Source: Christensenella sp. UBA1431
GTDB taxonomy: Bacteria; Bacillota; Clostridia; Christensenellales; UBA1431
NCBI GenBank assembly: GCA_002329665.1
Contig: DCTV01000022.1
Location: 1 to 15,185 of the forward strand
Length of the DNA: 15,185 nucleotides
Direction: 5' to 3'
Part shown: positions 1 to 7,129 of the stretch, one piece after another
How the letters are laid out: each line of letters begins with the position of its first letter
How positions within the stretch are numbered: the stretch's first letter is position 1
The notes under the pieces: generated by a model
What the model saw: only the letters and a program-made list of their open reading frames with translations
Databases searched by the model: none
Told to the model about the DNA's origin: nothing
Translations under genes and position numbers: made by a program

Positions 1-300
1 GCGGATCGTGCCGTTGGGGCTTTTGTACATCCGTTTCAGGCCGTATTCCTCCACGCGCCGGGCGTTGGGGGTGATCGTGGCGCATTTCACGCCGACGCCG
101 TATTCCTTTATGGCGAGCGCCGCCTCCGTCGTGACCCTGTCGTCGGTCCTGTCCCTGTTCTTCAGGCCGAGGTCGAAGTAGACGGTGTTGAGCTCGACGT
201 AGGGTTCCAGCAGGGATTGCTTTATCATCCGCCAGAGTATGCGGGTCATCTCGTCGCCGTCCATCTCGACGACGGGCACGGGCATGGCGATCCGGGTCAT
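1..300 (-). CDS. icd: Isocitrate dehydrogenase [NADP+], N-terminal part (cut by window edge)
   Basis: Only the first 100 codons are present; the gene runs off the left edge. The translated start reads [20 protein letters not shown] and continues with [30 protein letters not shown] and YKSPNGTIR. These match the N-terminal half of the homodimeric NADP-dependent isocitrate dehydrogenase family, which oxidatively decarboxylates isocitrate to 2-oxoglutarate in the cytoplasm. The SPNGTIR segment belongs to the isocitrate/NADP-binding region. The start is the ATG at 298-300, preceded by a GGGGAGG ribosome site about 7 bases upstream. It lies downstream of, and is separated by about 240 bases and a terminator from, the small membrane protein gene, so it is probably its own unit. 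Identification is by motif recognition; the catalytic C-terminal half cannot be checked here. Confidence 0.93.
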   Translation of the reverse strand, partial: MTRIAMPVPVVEMDGDEMTRILWRMIKQSLLEPYVELNTVYFDLGLKNRDRTDDRVTTEAALAIKEYGVGVKCATITPNARRVEEYGLKRMYKSPNGTIR

Positions 301-480
301 GCGCTGCCTCCCCTTCCATTATTTGCACAGACTACATTTTAAAACAGAATCCGCTTTTTCGCAAGCTCCGGGATCGAAGGCGCCCGGCCGAAAAAGGAGT
401 GTTTTCCCCATAAAAAACCGAGGCAAACCATAGGTTCGCCCCGGGCCGCAGCCGACGTAAACCCAGGGTTTGCGACGCTG

Positions 481-510
481 AAAAACAGACGGTGCGGTGG
501 CCCACACCGT
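481..510 (-). terminator. Rho-independent terminator after the DUF4870-like gene
   Basis: On the minus strand a GC-rich hairpin (arms 502-510 and 489-497, 9 bp with one internal mismatch, 4-base loop 498-501) is followed by a T run at 481-485. It sits about 30 bases past the stop codon of the small membrane protein gene and separates it from icd. Confidence 0.65.
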
Positions 511-538
511 TGGACCGGTTGATATGCTGTTGCAGCCG

Positions 539-907
539 TTACTTGTTGACTATGTTCGTTGCGATGTTGCCGATGACCGGCAGCTTGAACCAGGCGCCCT
601 TGTAAGCCCTGATCATGCAGTAGATCGTGAGCGCGAGGAACGCGAGCCAGACGATGAGGCCCAGGATCGCGAGGAAGCCCCATCCGCCGTAGATATACGT
701 CGTTATCGTATACGGCGTCCAGAAGATCGCATTGAGGATCATCAAAAGGATCCCCACGACCAACTCGACGACGTTCAGGAGGATGGACTGCATCGCATGA
801 TACCTAACGTAATTGTCCTCCTTCTCGACGATGAACAGGATAATTCCAACTATCGGGATATACGCCAGAGTTGCTTTTGTGAGATCGCCGTTTGCATTAT
901 AACTCAT
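539..907 (-). CDS. Small membrane protein, DUF4870/Tic20-like family
   Basis: This 122-aa protein has three to four hydrophobic segments: about residues 13-27 (AYIPIVGIILFIV), 40-62 (SILLNVVELVVGILLMILNA) and 75-98 (GFLAILGLIVWLAFLALTIY). The motif VEKEDNYVRYHAMQS between the first two is characteristic of DUF4870/Tic20-like membrane proteins, where a charged segment with 'vRfHA.QS' follows the first helix. The C-terminus carries AYKGAWFKLPVIGNIA, also a family hallmark. No biochemical role is established for the bacterial members. The ATG at 905-907 is preceded by AGGAGG about 5-10 bases upstream. The gene has its own promoter (942-970) and terminator (481-510), so it is probably monocistronic despite following ddl on the same strand. 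Confidence 0.85.
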   Translation of the reverse strand: MSYNANGDLTKATLAYIPIVGIILFIVEKEDNYVRYHAMQSILLNVVELVVGILLMILNAIFWTPYTITTYIYGGWGFLAILGLIVWLAFLALTIYCMIRAYKGAWFKLPVIGNIATNIVNK

Positions 908-941
908 AAAAATGCCTCCTCAAATATCCTATATGGTGATT

Positions 942-970
942 ATATTATCCTGAAACACGCGTTTTGTAAA
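942..970 (-). promoter_or_regulatory. Promoter of the DUF4870-like gene
   Basis: Minus strand: -35 TTTACA (965-970), 17-base spacer, -10 TAATAT (942-947). An overlapping TATAAT lies at 939-944 but would give a 20-base spacer. It is about 35 bases upstream of the start codon, in DNA clearly more A/T-rich than the flanking genes. Confidence 0.5.
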
Positions 971-992
971 GGAAATCCGGGCAATATTTTCA

Positions 993-2165
993 TCATTTGC
1001 CTGTTTTTGCACCATTCGTCATTTTTTTGAGGACGCCGGAATCGAACGCGTACGAATTAAGGTTTTTCTCCGCATGCGCCCGGCACGCGATCGCGTCCAG
1101 CCTTTCGACCAGTTCGGCAAACGGGACGCCCGCCGCCTCCCACAGGTAATAGGAAAACGAACCGGGTATCGTGTTTATTTCGTTCACGTACGTCCTGCCC
1201 GCCGCCTTATCCACGATAAAGTCTATGCGCACCACGCCCTTGCAATCCAACGTTTGGAAAACTTTTACGGCGAGGCCCTGTATCTCGTCGCGCAGGGAGT
1301 CGTCGATCGGGGCGGGTATGCGGCGCTCCATCGACTTCATGCCGGCGCTTTTCCCCGCCCGCAGGTATTTGTCCTCGAAGGTGAGGAACTCTTCCCAGTT
1401 GACCGGCTGTTCGCAGACCGACGCGCGCACGTCGTCGTCGAACCCGAGGCACGAGCAGTTGATCTCCATGATGTCCTGCACGCCGGTTTCGACCAGGACC
1501 CTCCGGTCGTAGTGCAGGGCCACTTCGACCGCCCCGATGAGCGCGTCCCTGTCCGCGGCCTTGCCGATGCCGATGCTCGAGCCGAGGTTGGCGGGCTTGA
1601 CGAACACGGGGTACTCAAGCGCCGCCTCCACGCGCGCGACGACTTTTTCCCTGCCGGCCTTCCACTCGCTGCGGGAAAAGTGCACGTCGTCGAGCACCGG
1701 CAGGCCGCAGCCCCTGAACACGGCCTTCATCACGATCTTGTCCATGCCCACCGCCGAACCGAGCACGCCGGGGCTCGAATAGGGGATGTTGGCGAGTTCG
1801 AACAGGCCCTGCAGCGTGCCGTCCTCCCCGTGCATGCCGTGCATCGCCGGTATCGCCACGTCGATCCTGCATACCTCCTTTGGCCCCGAGAACCTGCCTC
1901 CGGCCGCTTCCATCAGCCTGTGCGCGCCGGCGGCCGGCGATATGTAAACCTCTTTGACGGTCTTATCCTTGGGATCGAAGTTCCGCATGAACTTCACGTC
2001 CCGGAGCCTTGGCCCCGTAAACCATTTCCCTTCGCGCGAGATGTAAACGGGCACGACGTTGTATTTTCCAGGGTCGGCGTTGTCCATCAGCTGCAGCCCC
2101 GTGATGATGGACACGTCGTGCTCCACGGACTTGCCGCCGAAGACGACGGCCAGGTTACGTTTCAT
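993..2165 (-). CDS. ddl: D-alanine--D-alanine ligase
   Basis: This 390-aa ATP-grasp enzyme joins two D-alanines for the peptidoglycan stem peptide. Visible motifs are FGGKSVEHDVSI (residues 9-20), MHGMHGEDGTLQG (108-120), FVKPANLGSSIGI (188-200), the omega-loop segment EDKYLRAGKS (264-273), VVRIDFIV (311-318) and VNEINTIPG (327-335), the last two supplying metal and substrate contacts. A Tyr in the DKY loop is the residue usually seen in D-Ala-D-Ala rather than D-Ala-D-Lac ligases. The length is slightly above the usual 300-370 aa because of a short C-terminal tail (residues about 365-390). The ATG at 2163-2165 follows a GTGAGG ribosome site. It is the last gene of an operon with the MurF-like ligase 41 bases upstream, so dipeptide synthesis and its addition to the stem peptide are encoded together. 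No clear terminator follows. Confidence 0.95.
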   Translation of the reverse strand: MKRNLAVVFGGKSVEHDVSIITGLQLMDNADPGKYNVVPVYISREGKWFTGPRLRDVKFMRNFDPKDKTVKEVYISPAAGAHRLMEAAGGRFSGPKEVCRIDVAIPAMHGMHGEDGTLQGLFELANIPYSSPGVLGSAVGMDKIVMKAVFRGCGLPVLDDVHFSRSEWKAGREKVVARVEAALEYPVFVKPANLGSSIGIGKAADRDALIGAVEVALHYDRRVLVETGVQDIMEINCSCLGFDDDVRASVCEQPVNWEEFLTFEDKYLRAGKSAGMKSMERRIPAPIDDSLRDEIQGLAVKVFQTLDCKGVVRIDFIVDKAAGRTYVNEINTIPGSFSYYLWEAAGVPFAELVERLDAIACRAHAEKNLNSYAFDSGVLKKMTNGAKTGK

Positions 2166-2206
2166 GCTGTTGCCTCACTTTCCGTGCTACAATTCGGCCC
2201 GCGCCG

Positions 2207-3829
2207 TCAACCGTCGTAGTTGTCGGGCAGGTCGTTTTCGAAAAGGACCGTATCGCCCGTCCGGGCGAGGCGCGCTATCGCTTCGGTGGCCTCCTGAAGG
2301 CCGGAGACTTCGTGTATGTGCTCCCTGTCGAACCCTTCCTCGAGGAGGCCTTCCCTCAGCAGCGCGGTGCGCGCGGGAGCGCCCACCAGGATCGCCTCGT
2401 CGACGCTTGTGGCCATGGCCCGCCCGAACCCGCGGTTGAGCTCCGCCTCCTCTTTCCCAAGCTCGACCAGCCCCGGAGTGACAATGATGCGCCTGCCCCC
2501 CGTAAACGAGGCGAGGACTTCCAGCGCGACCTGCGCGCCCTCGGGATTCGCGTTGAACGCGTCGTCTATCACCGTTACGCCGTTCGCGCCCCTGATGAGC
2601 TGCAGCCGGTGCTCCACGGGCTCGATCTGCGCGATCCCCTCCGCGATCTCGTCGAGCGTGAGGCCCAGCTTCCGCGCGACGCAGGCCGCCCCCAGGATGT
2701 TCTGCACGTTGTGCCGCCCGAGAAGCGCGGTCGTGCACCGCACCGTCGAGCCCTCCCGGTCGATGAGCGTGAACGAGCTCCCGTTTGGGCCCGGGCGGTA
2801 TTCGTCGACGGCGATGTCCAGCATCCTGCCCTGCCCGTCGAACCCGAAGAGCGCCTTGTCCGTCTCCGTCCTGTCGTAGAGGGCGAGGCAGATTTCGTTG
2901 TCCGCGGGGAAGAACGCGCAACCGTCCTCCGGCAGCGCCTCGACCAGCTCGAATTTCGTGGAAACCACGGCGTCCAGGGTGTTGAAGGTCTCCAGGTGCT
3001 GTTTGCCTATGGACGTGATGAGGCCGTACCGCGGCCGGACGAGGTCGCAGAGTTCGCGTATGTCGCCCCTGTAGCGCGCGCCCATCTCGCAGACGAAGAC
3101 CTCCAGGCCTTCGAGGTCGTTTTCCAGGATCACGCGGGAAACGCCCATCGGCGTGTTATAGCTCTTGGGCGTGATGAGCGTCCTGTACCGCCTGGCGAGG
3201 ATGGTTCCCAGCATGTGCTTGGCGCTGGTCTTGCCGTAGCTCCCGGTGATCCCTATGCGGATCAGGCCTTCGCGCGCGGCCAGCTTCGCTTTCGCCCCGA
3301 GGAAGTACCTGCGTTTGAAAAGCTGTTCGAACGGATAATTGACGAGCGCCGCCAGCAACACGAAGACGGGGACGAGCGCGATGCCCGCCGCCAGGACGAG
3401 TTCCATCGCCGCGACCGGCCTCGTCGCGCCGAAAAGCGCCCACGCCCCCCAGGCGTAGAGGATACACACCAGCGCGAGCGCGGCCGTCAGGCGCTTGACG
3501 CGCGCCGTGTACACGAGCGGCTTTTTCTGCCTGCGCCCGGACAGCATCAGCGCGACGGCGAACCCGATCCCCAGCGCGCACAGGGGCGCGGCCACCGCGG
3601 CGACGAAGGCGTCCTTCACCAGCAGCCAGACGGCGCTTTCGGCCGCAAGCGCGGCGGCGCCCGCCCAGAGGACGGGCAGCAGCGCCGTGCGGGGGTTGCG
3701 CGCGATCGCCCGCAGATACATCCTGTTCTGGTAGCTCTCCAGTTGCAACAGGTGCACGAACCTGGCCGAAAGCCAGATCCACATCGTCACGTGCAGCACG
3801 AGCATGACGGCCAGTACCACCGGCGGCAT
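2207..3829 (-). CDS. murF: Membrane-anchored MurF-like ligase (UDP-MurNAc-tripeptide--D-Ala-D-Ala ligase family)
   Basis: This 540-aa protein has two parts. Residues 1-163 hold about five hydrophobic segments (3-22, 47-71, 73-96, 113-134, 140-163). Residues 190-540 form a Mur ligase core: P-loop GITGSYGKTS (193-202), CEMGARYRGDI (247-257), GKQHLETFNT (275-284), a lysine in TKFELVEALP (K292) at the position of the carbamylated lysine, GRHNVQNILGAA (371-382), EHRLQ (406-410), DDAFNANPEG (422-431, a MurF signature) and TPGLVELG (451-458). Classical MurF has a soluble N-terminal domain for UDP-MurNAc-tripeptide and no membrane helices, so the exact substrate is an inference. The P-loop has Tyr where MurF usually has Asn. 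The ATG at 3827-3829 shares one base with the TGA of the hydrolase and has AGGAGG just upstream, indicating translational coupling. ddl follows 41 bases downstream. Confidence 0.82.
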   Translation of the reverse strand: MPPVVLAVMLVLHVTMWIWLSARFVHLLQLESYQNRMYLRAIARNPRTALLPVLWAGAAALAAESAVWLLVKDAFVAAVAAPLCALGIGFAVALMLSGRRQKKPLVYTARVKRLTAALALVCILYAWGAWALFGATRPVAAMELVLAAGIALVPVFVLLAALVNYPFEQLFKRRYFLGAKAKLAAREGLIRIGITGSYGKTSAKHMLGTILARRYRTLITPKSYNTPMGVSRVILENDLEGLEVFVCEMGARYRGDIRELCDLVRPRYGLITSIGKQHLETFNTLDAVVSTKFELVEALPEDGCAFFPADNEICLALYDRTETDKALFGFDGQGRMLDIAVDEYRPGPNGSSFTLIDREGSTVRCTTALLGRHNVQNILGAACVARKLGLTLDEIAEGIAQIEPVEHRLQLIRGANGVTVIDDAFNANPEGAQVALEVLASFTGGRRIIVTPGLVELGKEEAELNRGFGRAMATSVDEAILVGAPARTALLREGLLEEGFDREHIHEVSGLQEATEAIARLARTGDTVLFENDLPDNYDG

Positions 3830-4605
3830 CAGACGCCTCCTCCCAGGAAACTGCGCAATATGAGCATGAAGCGGTCGAACCGGTCCAGATAGCTGAAATG
3901 CCCGGCCCCGTCCAGCACGACCAGGCCCGCGTCCGGTATCTCTTTTTCCATCAGCTCTCCCATGTACAGCGGCGTTTCCGTGTCGTCGCGCCCCCAGACC
4001 AGCAGCGTCGGCGACGAGATACGCCTGAGCACCGGCCGAAGGTCCTGGTTCACGACCTTAACGAACGTGCGCCGCATGACCCCGCTTAAGGCCCGGTAGT
4101 CCTTCGACCCCGCCGCCTCGACGCGCGCCTTCAGCCGTTTCCCGGCCGGCCCCAGCAGCCGCATGCAGGCCCGGCACCCGGCGATACGCCTGCCCAGCTT
4201 GAACGCCCTTACTTTCAGGTGGTATTTCAGGGTCCGCCGGGGCCGCACGCCCGCCGCATCCACCAGCACCAGCTTCGAGACGAGGTCCGGGTGCTCGGCG
4301 GCCAGCAGGATGGCCACGCGCGCGCCGAACGAATGGGCGACGACGTCGCATCCCGCGATGCCGAGGCGCTCGATGAACTCCCGCACGGCCTCCTTGTACT
4401 CGGTCACGGACCACGGCACGGGCGGCGGGGGCGTCTGCCCGAAACCCGGCAGGTCGACGGAAACGGCGCGCCTGTATCCGGAAAGGCCCGCGGCGACCGG
4501 CGCAAAGCTCCCGATGCACCCGCCCCATCCGTGGAGCAGGAGCACGGGGTCCCCTTCGCCCGATACCGCGTAGTGCAGGCGCATCCCGCCCGCGTCCATC
4601 ATCAT
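3829..4605 (-). CDS. Alpha/beta hydrolase
   Basis: This 258-aa protein has the alpha/beta hydrolase plan. LLLHGWGG (22-29) forms the oxyanion region, DLPGFGQT (51-58) follows, the nucleophile elbow is VAHSFGA with Ser92, the acid is in WGRDDTETP (Asp207 or 208), and the catalytic His is His236 in GAGHFSYL. A basic cap-like stretch, about residues 121-165, carries many Arg/Lys and little else. No signal peptide or membrane segment is seen. The substrate is unknown; motifs alone fit an esterase, peptidase or C-C hydrolase. It is the first gene of an operon with the MurF-like ligase (one-base overlap) and ddl, which suggests a link to cell-wall precursor or lipid-intermediate metabolism; that is inference. 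Three consecutive ATG codons occur at the start; the first, at 4603-4605, has a GGGTGGG site upstream. A strong promoter lies at 4647-4675. Confidence 0.88.
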   Translation of the reverse strand: MMMDAGGMRLHYAVSGEGDPVLLLHGWGGCIGSFAPVAAGLSGYRRAVSVDLPGFGQTPPPPVPWSVTEYKEAVREFIERLGIAGCDVVAHSFGARVAILLAAEHPDLVSKLVLVDAAGVRPRRTLKYHLKVRAFKLGRRIAGCRACMRLLGPAGKRLKARVEAAGSKDYRALSGVMRRTFVKVVNQDLRPVLRRISSPTLLVWGRDDTETPLYMGELMEKEIPDAGLVVLDGAGHFSYLDRFDRFMLILRSFLGGGV

Positions 4606-4646
4606 ATGTTCATCCCACCCGCAAGAAAGGCTGCATGCTGATACCC

Positions 4647-4675
4647 ATTATATAACAACGGCCGCCCGGTAGCAA
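4647..4675 (-). promoter_or_regulatory. Promoter of the hydrolase-murF-ddl operon
   Basis: Minus strand: -35 TTGCTA (4670-4675), exactly 17-base spacer, -10 TATAAT (4647-4652, perfect). It is in the 85-base gap after rimI and gives a leader of about 35 bases, so the cell-wall genes need not depend on tsaE-tsaB-rimI transcription. Confidence 0.72.
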
Positions 4676-4690
4676 TTCGTCGTCGTGCGT

Positions 4691-5170
4691 TCACCGCGCT
4701 TCGCAGCCGCCCTGCAGCGCCGCGCTTATCCGCCTGTTCCACATGATGACGGCGTCTTCCCCGTTGTCCGAATAATACCTCTTGCGCAGGCCACACCATG
4801 TAAAGCCCAGGTCCCTGTAGAGCGACTGGGCGACGTGGTTGCTCTGGCGCACCTCCAGCGTCATCATCTCCGCGCCCGCCTCTACGGCGCGCCGCATCAG
4901 CTCGCACATCAGCAGCCGCCCGTATCCCCGGCGCCGGTGGCTTGGGCTCACCGCCACGTTGGTGACGTGCGCCTCGTCGATCACGATCCACATCCCGGCG
5001 TACCCGATGATGCCCGTATCGTTTTCGAGCACGACGTAATGCGCGCACGGATTGATGAGTTCCGCTTCAAACGCCGCGCGCGACCAGGGTAGGTCGAAGC
5101 ATTCCCGCTCCAGCCTTTCGAGGGCGGCCGGGTCCTCCTGCCGCAACCCTCGGACGATCGGTTTGTTCAT
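4691..5170 (-). CDS. rimI: Ribosomal protein S18-alanine N-acetyltransferase RimI
   Basis: This 159-aa GNAT-fold enzyme is expected to acetylate the N-terminal alanine of ribosomal protein S18. Seen in sequence: CFDLPWSRAAFEAEL (25-39), a RimI-type N-terminal motif; HVTNVAVSPSHRRRGYG (68-84), holding the acetyl-CoA pyrophosphate-binding loop; LEVRQSNHVAQSLYRDLGF (105-123); and RKRYYSDNGEDAVIM (129-143), the RimI C-terminal signature with the conserved tyrosines. Its ATG overlaps the TGA of tsaB (ATGA, 5167-5170), and the tsaB-rimI order is standard in Bacillota. tsaD, often the next gene, is not here; a new promoter and the hydrolase operon follow instead. Confidence 0.93.
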   Translation of the reverse strand: MNKPIVRGLRQEDPAALERLERECFDLPWSRAAFEAELINPCAHYVVLENDTGIIGYAGMWIVIDEAHVTNVAVSPSHRRRGYGRLLMCELMRRAVEAGAEMMTLEVRQSNHVAQSLYRDLGFTWCGLRKRYYSDNGEDAVIMWNRRISAALQGGCEAR

Positions 5171-5877
5171 CCCCGCTCCTTCAGCCGCCGCCGGTACTCC
5201 CTTTCCGCTTGCGGCAGGCGCAGATAAAATGGTTCGAGGTCAAAAGGCCCGCCCGGCCGGACGCCGCCGGCCATGAGGGCCAGGGCGTACGCGCCCGCGG
5301 CCGCGGCGCGCTGCCTTACAAGGTGGGGCGGCGCGAAGACGGCGCGCCCTGAAGCGGCGGCTTCCCATTCCTTCCGGTAGGCCTGCGCCCCGTCGCCCAC
5401 CAGCAGGACGTCCTCCCCGGCGGGCCAGGCGGCCGCGCATTCCTCCACCGGAAGGGCGGCGTATTCCCCGGCGCGCGTGAGCCTTTCCCCGTCCGAAACG
5501 TAGAGTGCGGCGTAGACCTGCGCGCGCCGCGCGTCCATCGCGGCGCAGATATGCCCTCTATGGGCCACTACATTGTATGCGAGCGCGTCCAGCGTGTTGA
5601 TGCCCAGCGCGGATTTTCCGGCGGCGTACGCGAGCGCCTTTATTGTGCTCACGCCGATGCGCACGCCGGTAAAAGACCCCGGCCCGCGCGTGCACACGAA
5701 GCACCCGACATCGTCAAGCCCCATTTTCACGGCTTCGAGCCCCTGTTCGATCATCGGCATCAGGACCACGGAATGCGTCATCCCGTGGTCGACGCAGGCC
5801 TCGAAAACGAGGCGTCCGTCCCTAAATATCGCCACGCCGGCCGCCGCCCCCGACGTGTCTAAACAGAGTATGTTCAC
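5167..5877 (-). CDS. tsaB: tRNA t6A modification protein TsaB
   Basis: This 236-aa protein is an inactive Kae1/TsaD-like partner needed for threonylcarbamoyladenosine (t6A) formation on ANN-decoding tRNAs; it works with TsaC, TsaD and TsaE. Seen: NILCLDTSG (2-10), HGMTHSVVLMPMI (31-43), FVCTRGPGSFTGVRIGVST (60-78) and the family C-terminus LEPFYLRLPQAEREYRRRL. I use the GTG at 5875-5877, not an upstream start, because the motif MNILCLDTS is the family N-terminus, AAGGAGG lies 9-15 bases upstream, and GTG overlaps the tsaE TGA by 4 bases (GTGA). Starting at 6018 would add 47 residues of low-complexity Arg/Gly/Pro that simply read tsaE in another frame. Confidence 0.94.
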   Translation of the reverse strand: MNILCLDTSGAAAGVAIFRDGRLVFEACVDHGMTHSVVLMPMIEQGLEAVKMGLDDVGCFVCTRGPGSFTGVRIGVSTIKALAYAAGKSALGINTLDALAYNVVAHRGHICAAMDARRAQVYAALYVSDGERLTRAGEYAALPVEECAAAWPAGEDVLLVGDGAQAYRKEWEAAASGRAVFAPPHLVRQRAAAAGAYALALMAGGVRPGGPFDLEPFYLRLPQAEREYRRRLKERG

Positions 5878-6335
5878 AGGCGGGCCTCCTTCAGCAGGCG
5901 TTCGGCCTGTTCCCCGCGCGGGGTCAGCCGTATGATCCGCCGGTTTTCGTCTTCGCCCTCCCGGATCGCGACGTCGAGCCGGTCCCCGGGGAGCAGCCCC
6001 ATGACGCGCTGCGCCCATTCGATCACAACCACGCCCGGACCGAAAAAGCAGTCCTCGTACCCCAGCGCCTCGAGTTCGTCCTCCGAATCCAGCCGGTACG
6101 CGTCGAAATGATAAAACGGCAGGCGCCCCTCCCCGTAGACGTTGAGCAGCGTGAACGTGGGGCTCTGCACCGGCGCCAGGATGCCCAGTCCCCGGGCGAC
6201 GCCGCGCGCGAAAACGCTCTTGCCCGCGCCCAGGCCGCCGCAGAGCGCGATAAAGCTCCCCGGGCCCGCAGCCTTCCCGATTGCGGCCCCGGCCCGCTGC
6301 GTATCGGCCTCGGACGCGCTCGCTATACTTTTCAA
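5874..6335 (-). CDS. tsaE: tRNA t6A modification ATPase TsaE
   Basis: This 153-aa P-loop ATPase supports turnover of the TsaB-TsaD complex in t6A synthesis. Walker A is GGLGAGKS (33-40), followed by VQSPTFTLLNVY (56-67), the family motif HFDAYRL (76-82) and VVIEWAQR (103-110). The length is normal. It starts with TTG (6333-6335): the reading frame is closed by a stop just upstream at 6360-6362, there is a GGGGTGG ribosome site 6-12 bases upstream, and the encoded N-terminus aligns with the family. It is the first gene of the tsaE-tsaB-rimI operon, with overlapping stop/start codons throughout. The promoter is at 6369-6397. Confidence 0.94.
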   Translation of the reverse strand: MKSIASASEADTQRAGAAIGKAAGPGSFIALCGGLGAGKSVFARGVARGLGILAPVQSPTFTLLNVYGEGRLPFYHFDAYRLDSEDELEALGYEDCFFGPGVVVIEWAQRVMGLLPGDRLDVAIREGEDENRRIIRLTPRGEQAERLLKEARL

Positions 6336-6368
6336 TCGACCACCCCGGTTTCGGTTTCTTCAGCCCAT

Positions 6369-6397
6369 ATTATAGCGCATCCTCTCGTCGGAGCAAA
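6369..6397 (-). promoter_or_regulatory. Promoter of tsaE-tsaB-rimI
   Basis: Minus strand: -10 TATAAT (6369-6374, perfect) with TTTGCT at 6392-6397 (17-base spacer) or TTGCTC at 6391-6396 (16-base spacer) as -35. The transcript would start about 25 bases before the TTG start codon. Confidence 0.58.
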
Positions 6398-6608
6398 CTA
6401 CGCTTCACTCGTAACCCCCTTTGCGCTGCGCGCGTCGGGGATTCCTCGCCCCGCTCCGTTGCCCCTCCTCTTCCCTGAAAAGCTTTGCTTTTCAGGGATT
6501 TGTTAGGGAAAGGCTTCGAAGAAAAATTCTTAGGAAAGGCTTCGCGGGCAGTTTTGGGGAGGGTGCGGCGGGCCTCTGCGCGCCTCGCCCTTACCCGCCG
6601 GCCGCGCC
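6398..6608. repeat. Non-coding, repeat-like element with a perfect hairpin downstream of padR
   Basis: This stretch holds no credible gene. It contains an 11-bp perfect hairpin (arms 6473-6483 and 6487-6497, loop TTT) and an imperfect direct repeat, TTAGGGAAAGGCTTCG at 6503-6518 and TTAGGAAAGGCTTCG at 6530-6544. There is no T run next to the hairpin on either strand, so it is not a typical terminator. The composition (blocks of C-rich and A-rich DNA) differs from the genes on both sides. An interspersed intergenic repeat is the best guess; only a genome-wide search would show copies. Confidence 0.4.
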
Positions 6609-6965
6609 TCACGGCACGGCGCCTTCCCCGTTCGTGTTTATGCCTTTCAAAAAAAGATCGATCACGTTCCTGATGAGCTCCCACTGCTTCTTCTTTTCCC
6701 CGAGATGCTTGACGCCGGCCGGAAGGAGCCTGTAATACTTCCTCCGCCCGCTATAGTTCTCGCCGTCCCAGTAGGAGACGACCAGCCCGCCCCGCTCCAG
6801 CCGCTTGAGCGCGACGTACAGCGTGCCCTCCTTGAGTCCGAAGATGTTGCCTGTAAGCTCTTTAACGCGCTTGCCGAGTTCGTACCCGTAGTAGTCCCTG
6901 CCCATGAGCACGGAAAGGATGATGATGTCGATATAGCCCTTGAGCATCTCCCTTTCGATCTCCAT
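6609..6965 (-). CDS. PadR-family transcriptional regulator
   Basis: This 118-aa protein has the PadR winged-helix layout: EREMLKGYIDIIILSVLMG (4-22), DYYGYELGKRVKEL (24-37), the recognition-helix and wing region LKEGTLYVALKRLERGGLV (44-62) and SYWDGENYSGRRKYYRLLPAG (64-84), then a short C-terminal helix (90-108) typical of the small subfamily that dimerises through it. PadR proteins are usually repressors that respond to small molecules or envelope-active drugs and control an adjacent transporter or membrane protein. No such partner is adjacent here, so it is an orphan in this window. The ATG at 6963-6965 has a GTGGAGG site upstream. A palindrome over the promoter (7006-7019) suggests autoregulation. 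Repeat-rich non-coding DNA flanks it on both sides. Confidence 0.92.
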   Translation of the reverse strand: MEIEREMLKGYIDIIILSVLMGRDYYGYELGKRVKELTGNIFGLKEGTLYVALKRLERGGLVVSYWDGENYSGRRKYYRLLPAGVKHLGEKKKQWELIRNVIDLFLKGINTNGEGAVP

Positions 6966-7005
6966 CCGCCTCCACCCCTGTTTTCCTCATTACTTGTTTA
7001 TATAA

Positions 7006-7037
7006 TGTTATATATAACAATATACTTAACAGCGCAA
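7006..7037 (-). promoter_or_regulatory. padR promoter with overlapping palindromic operator
   Basis: Minus strand: -35 TTGCGC (7032-7037), 17-base spacer, -10 TATATA (7009-7014). The -10 box lies inside a perfect 14-bp palindrome, TGTTATATATAACA (7006-7019), whose TGT...ACA ends fit the kind of dyad PadR dimers bind. Occupancy would block RNA polymerase, consistent with autorepression. The start codon is about 40 bases downstream. The A/T-rich palindrome could partly be chance, given the local base composition. Confidence 0.5.
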
Positions 7038-7129
7038 GGATTTTCGAGGTATTTTCCCCACGACTGCGCTCATGACAGCATGCAGGGCCGGGCCGGCAAA
7101 AAGGGCCTCATGGCCACAGCGACAAAACC

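Noticed and set aside
382..446. Six-base inverted repeat GCCCGG/CCGGGC upstream of icd as a regulatory site
   Set aside because: Short arms 53 bases apart in GC-rich DNA; expected by chance. No convincing icd promoter was seen either.
497..1030. A 177-codon plus-strand frame opposite the DUF4870-like gene
   Set aside because: It crosses the minus-strand gene, its promoter and the end of ddl; the product is low-complexity and has no motif.
1074..2219. A 381-codon plus-strand open frame opposite ddl
   Set aside because: Shadow of a well-supported gene; no ribosome site and no recognisable motif.
2312..3892. A 526-codon plus-strand open frame opposite the MurF-like gene
   Set aside because: Charged low-complexity product with no domain; the opposite strand has clear Mur ligase motifs, coupling and a ribosome site.
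5878..6018. Extended N-terminus for tsaB
   Set aside because: It would add 47 Arg/Gly/Pro-rich residues overlapping tsaE; the GTG at 5877 has a good ribosome site and gives the family N-terminus.
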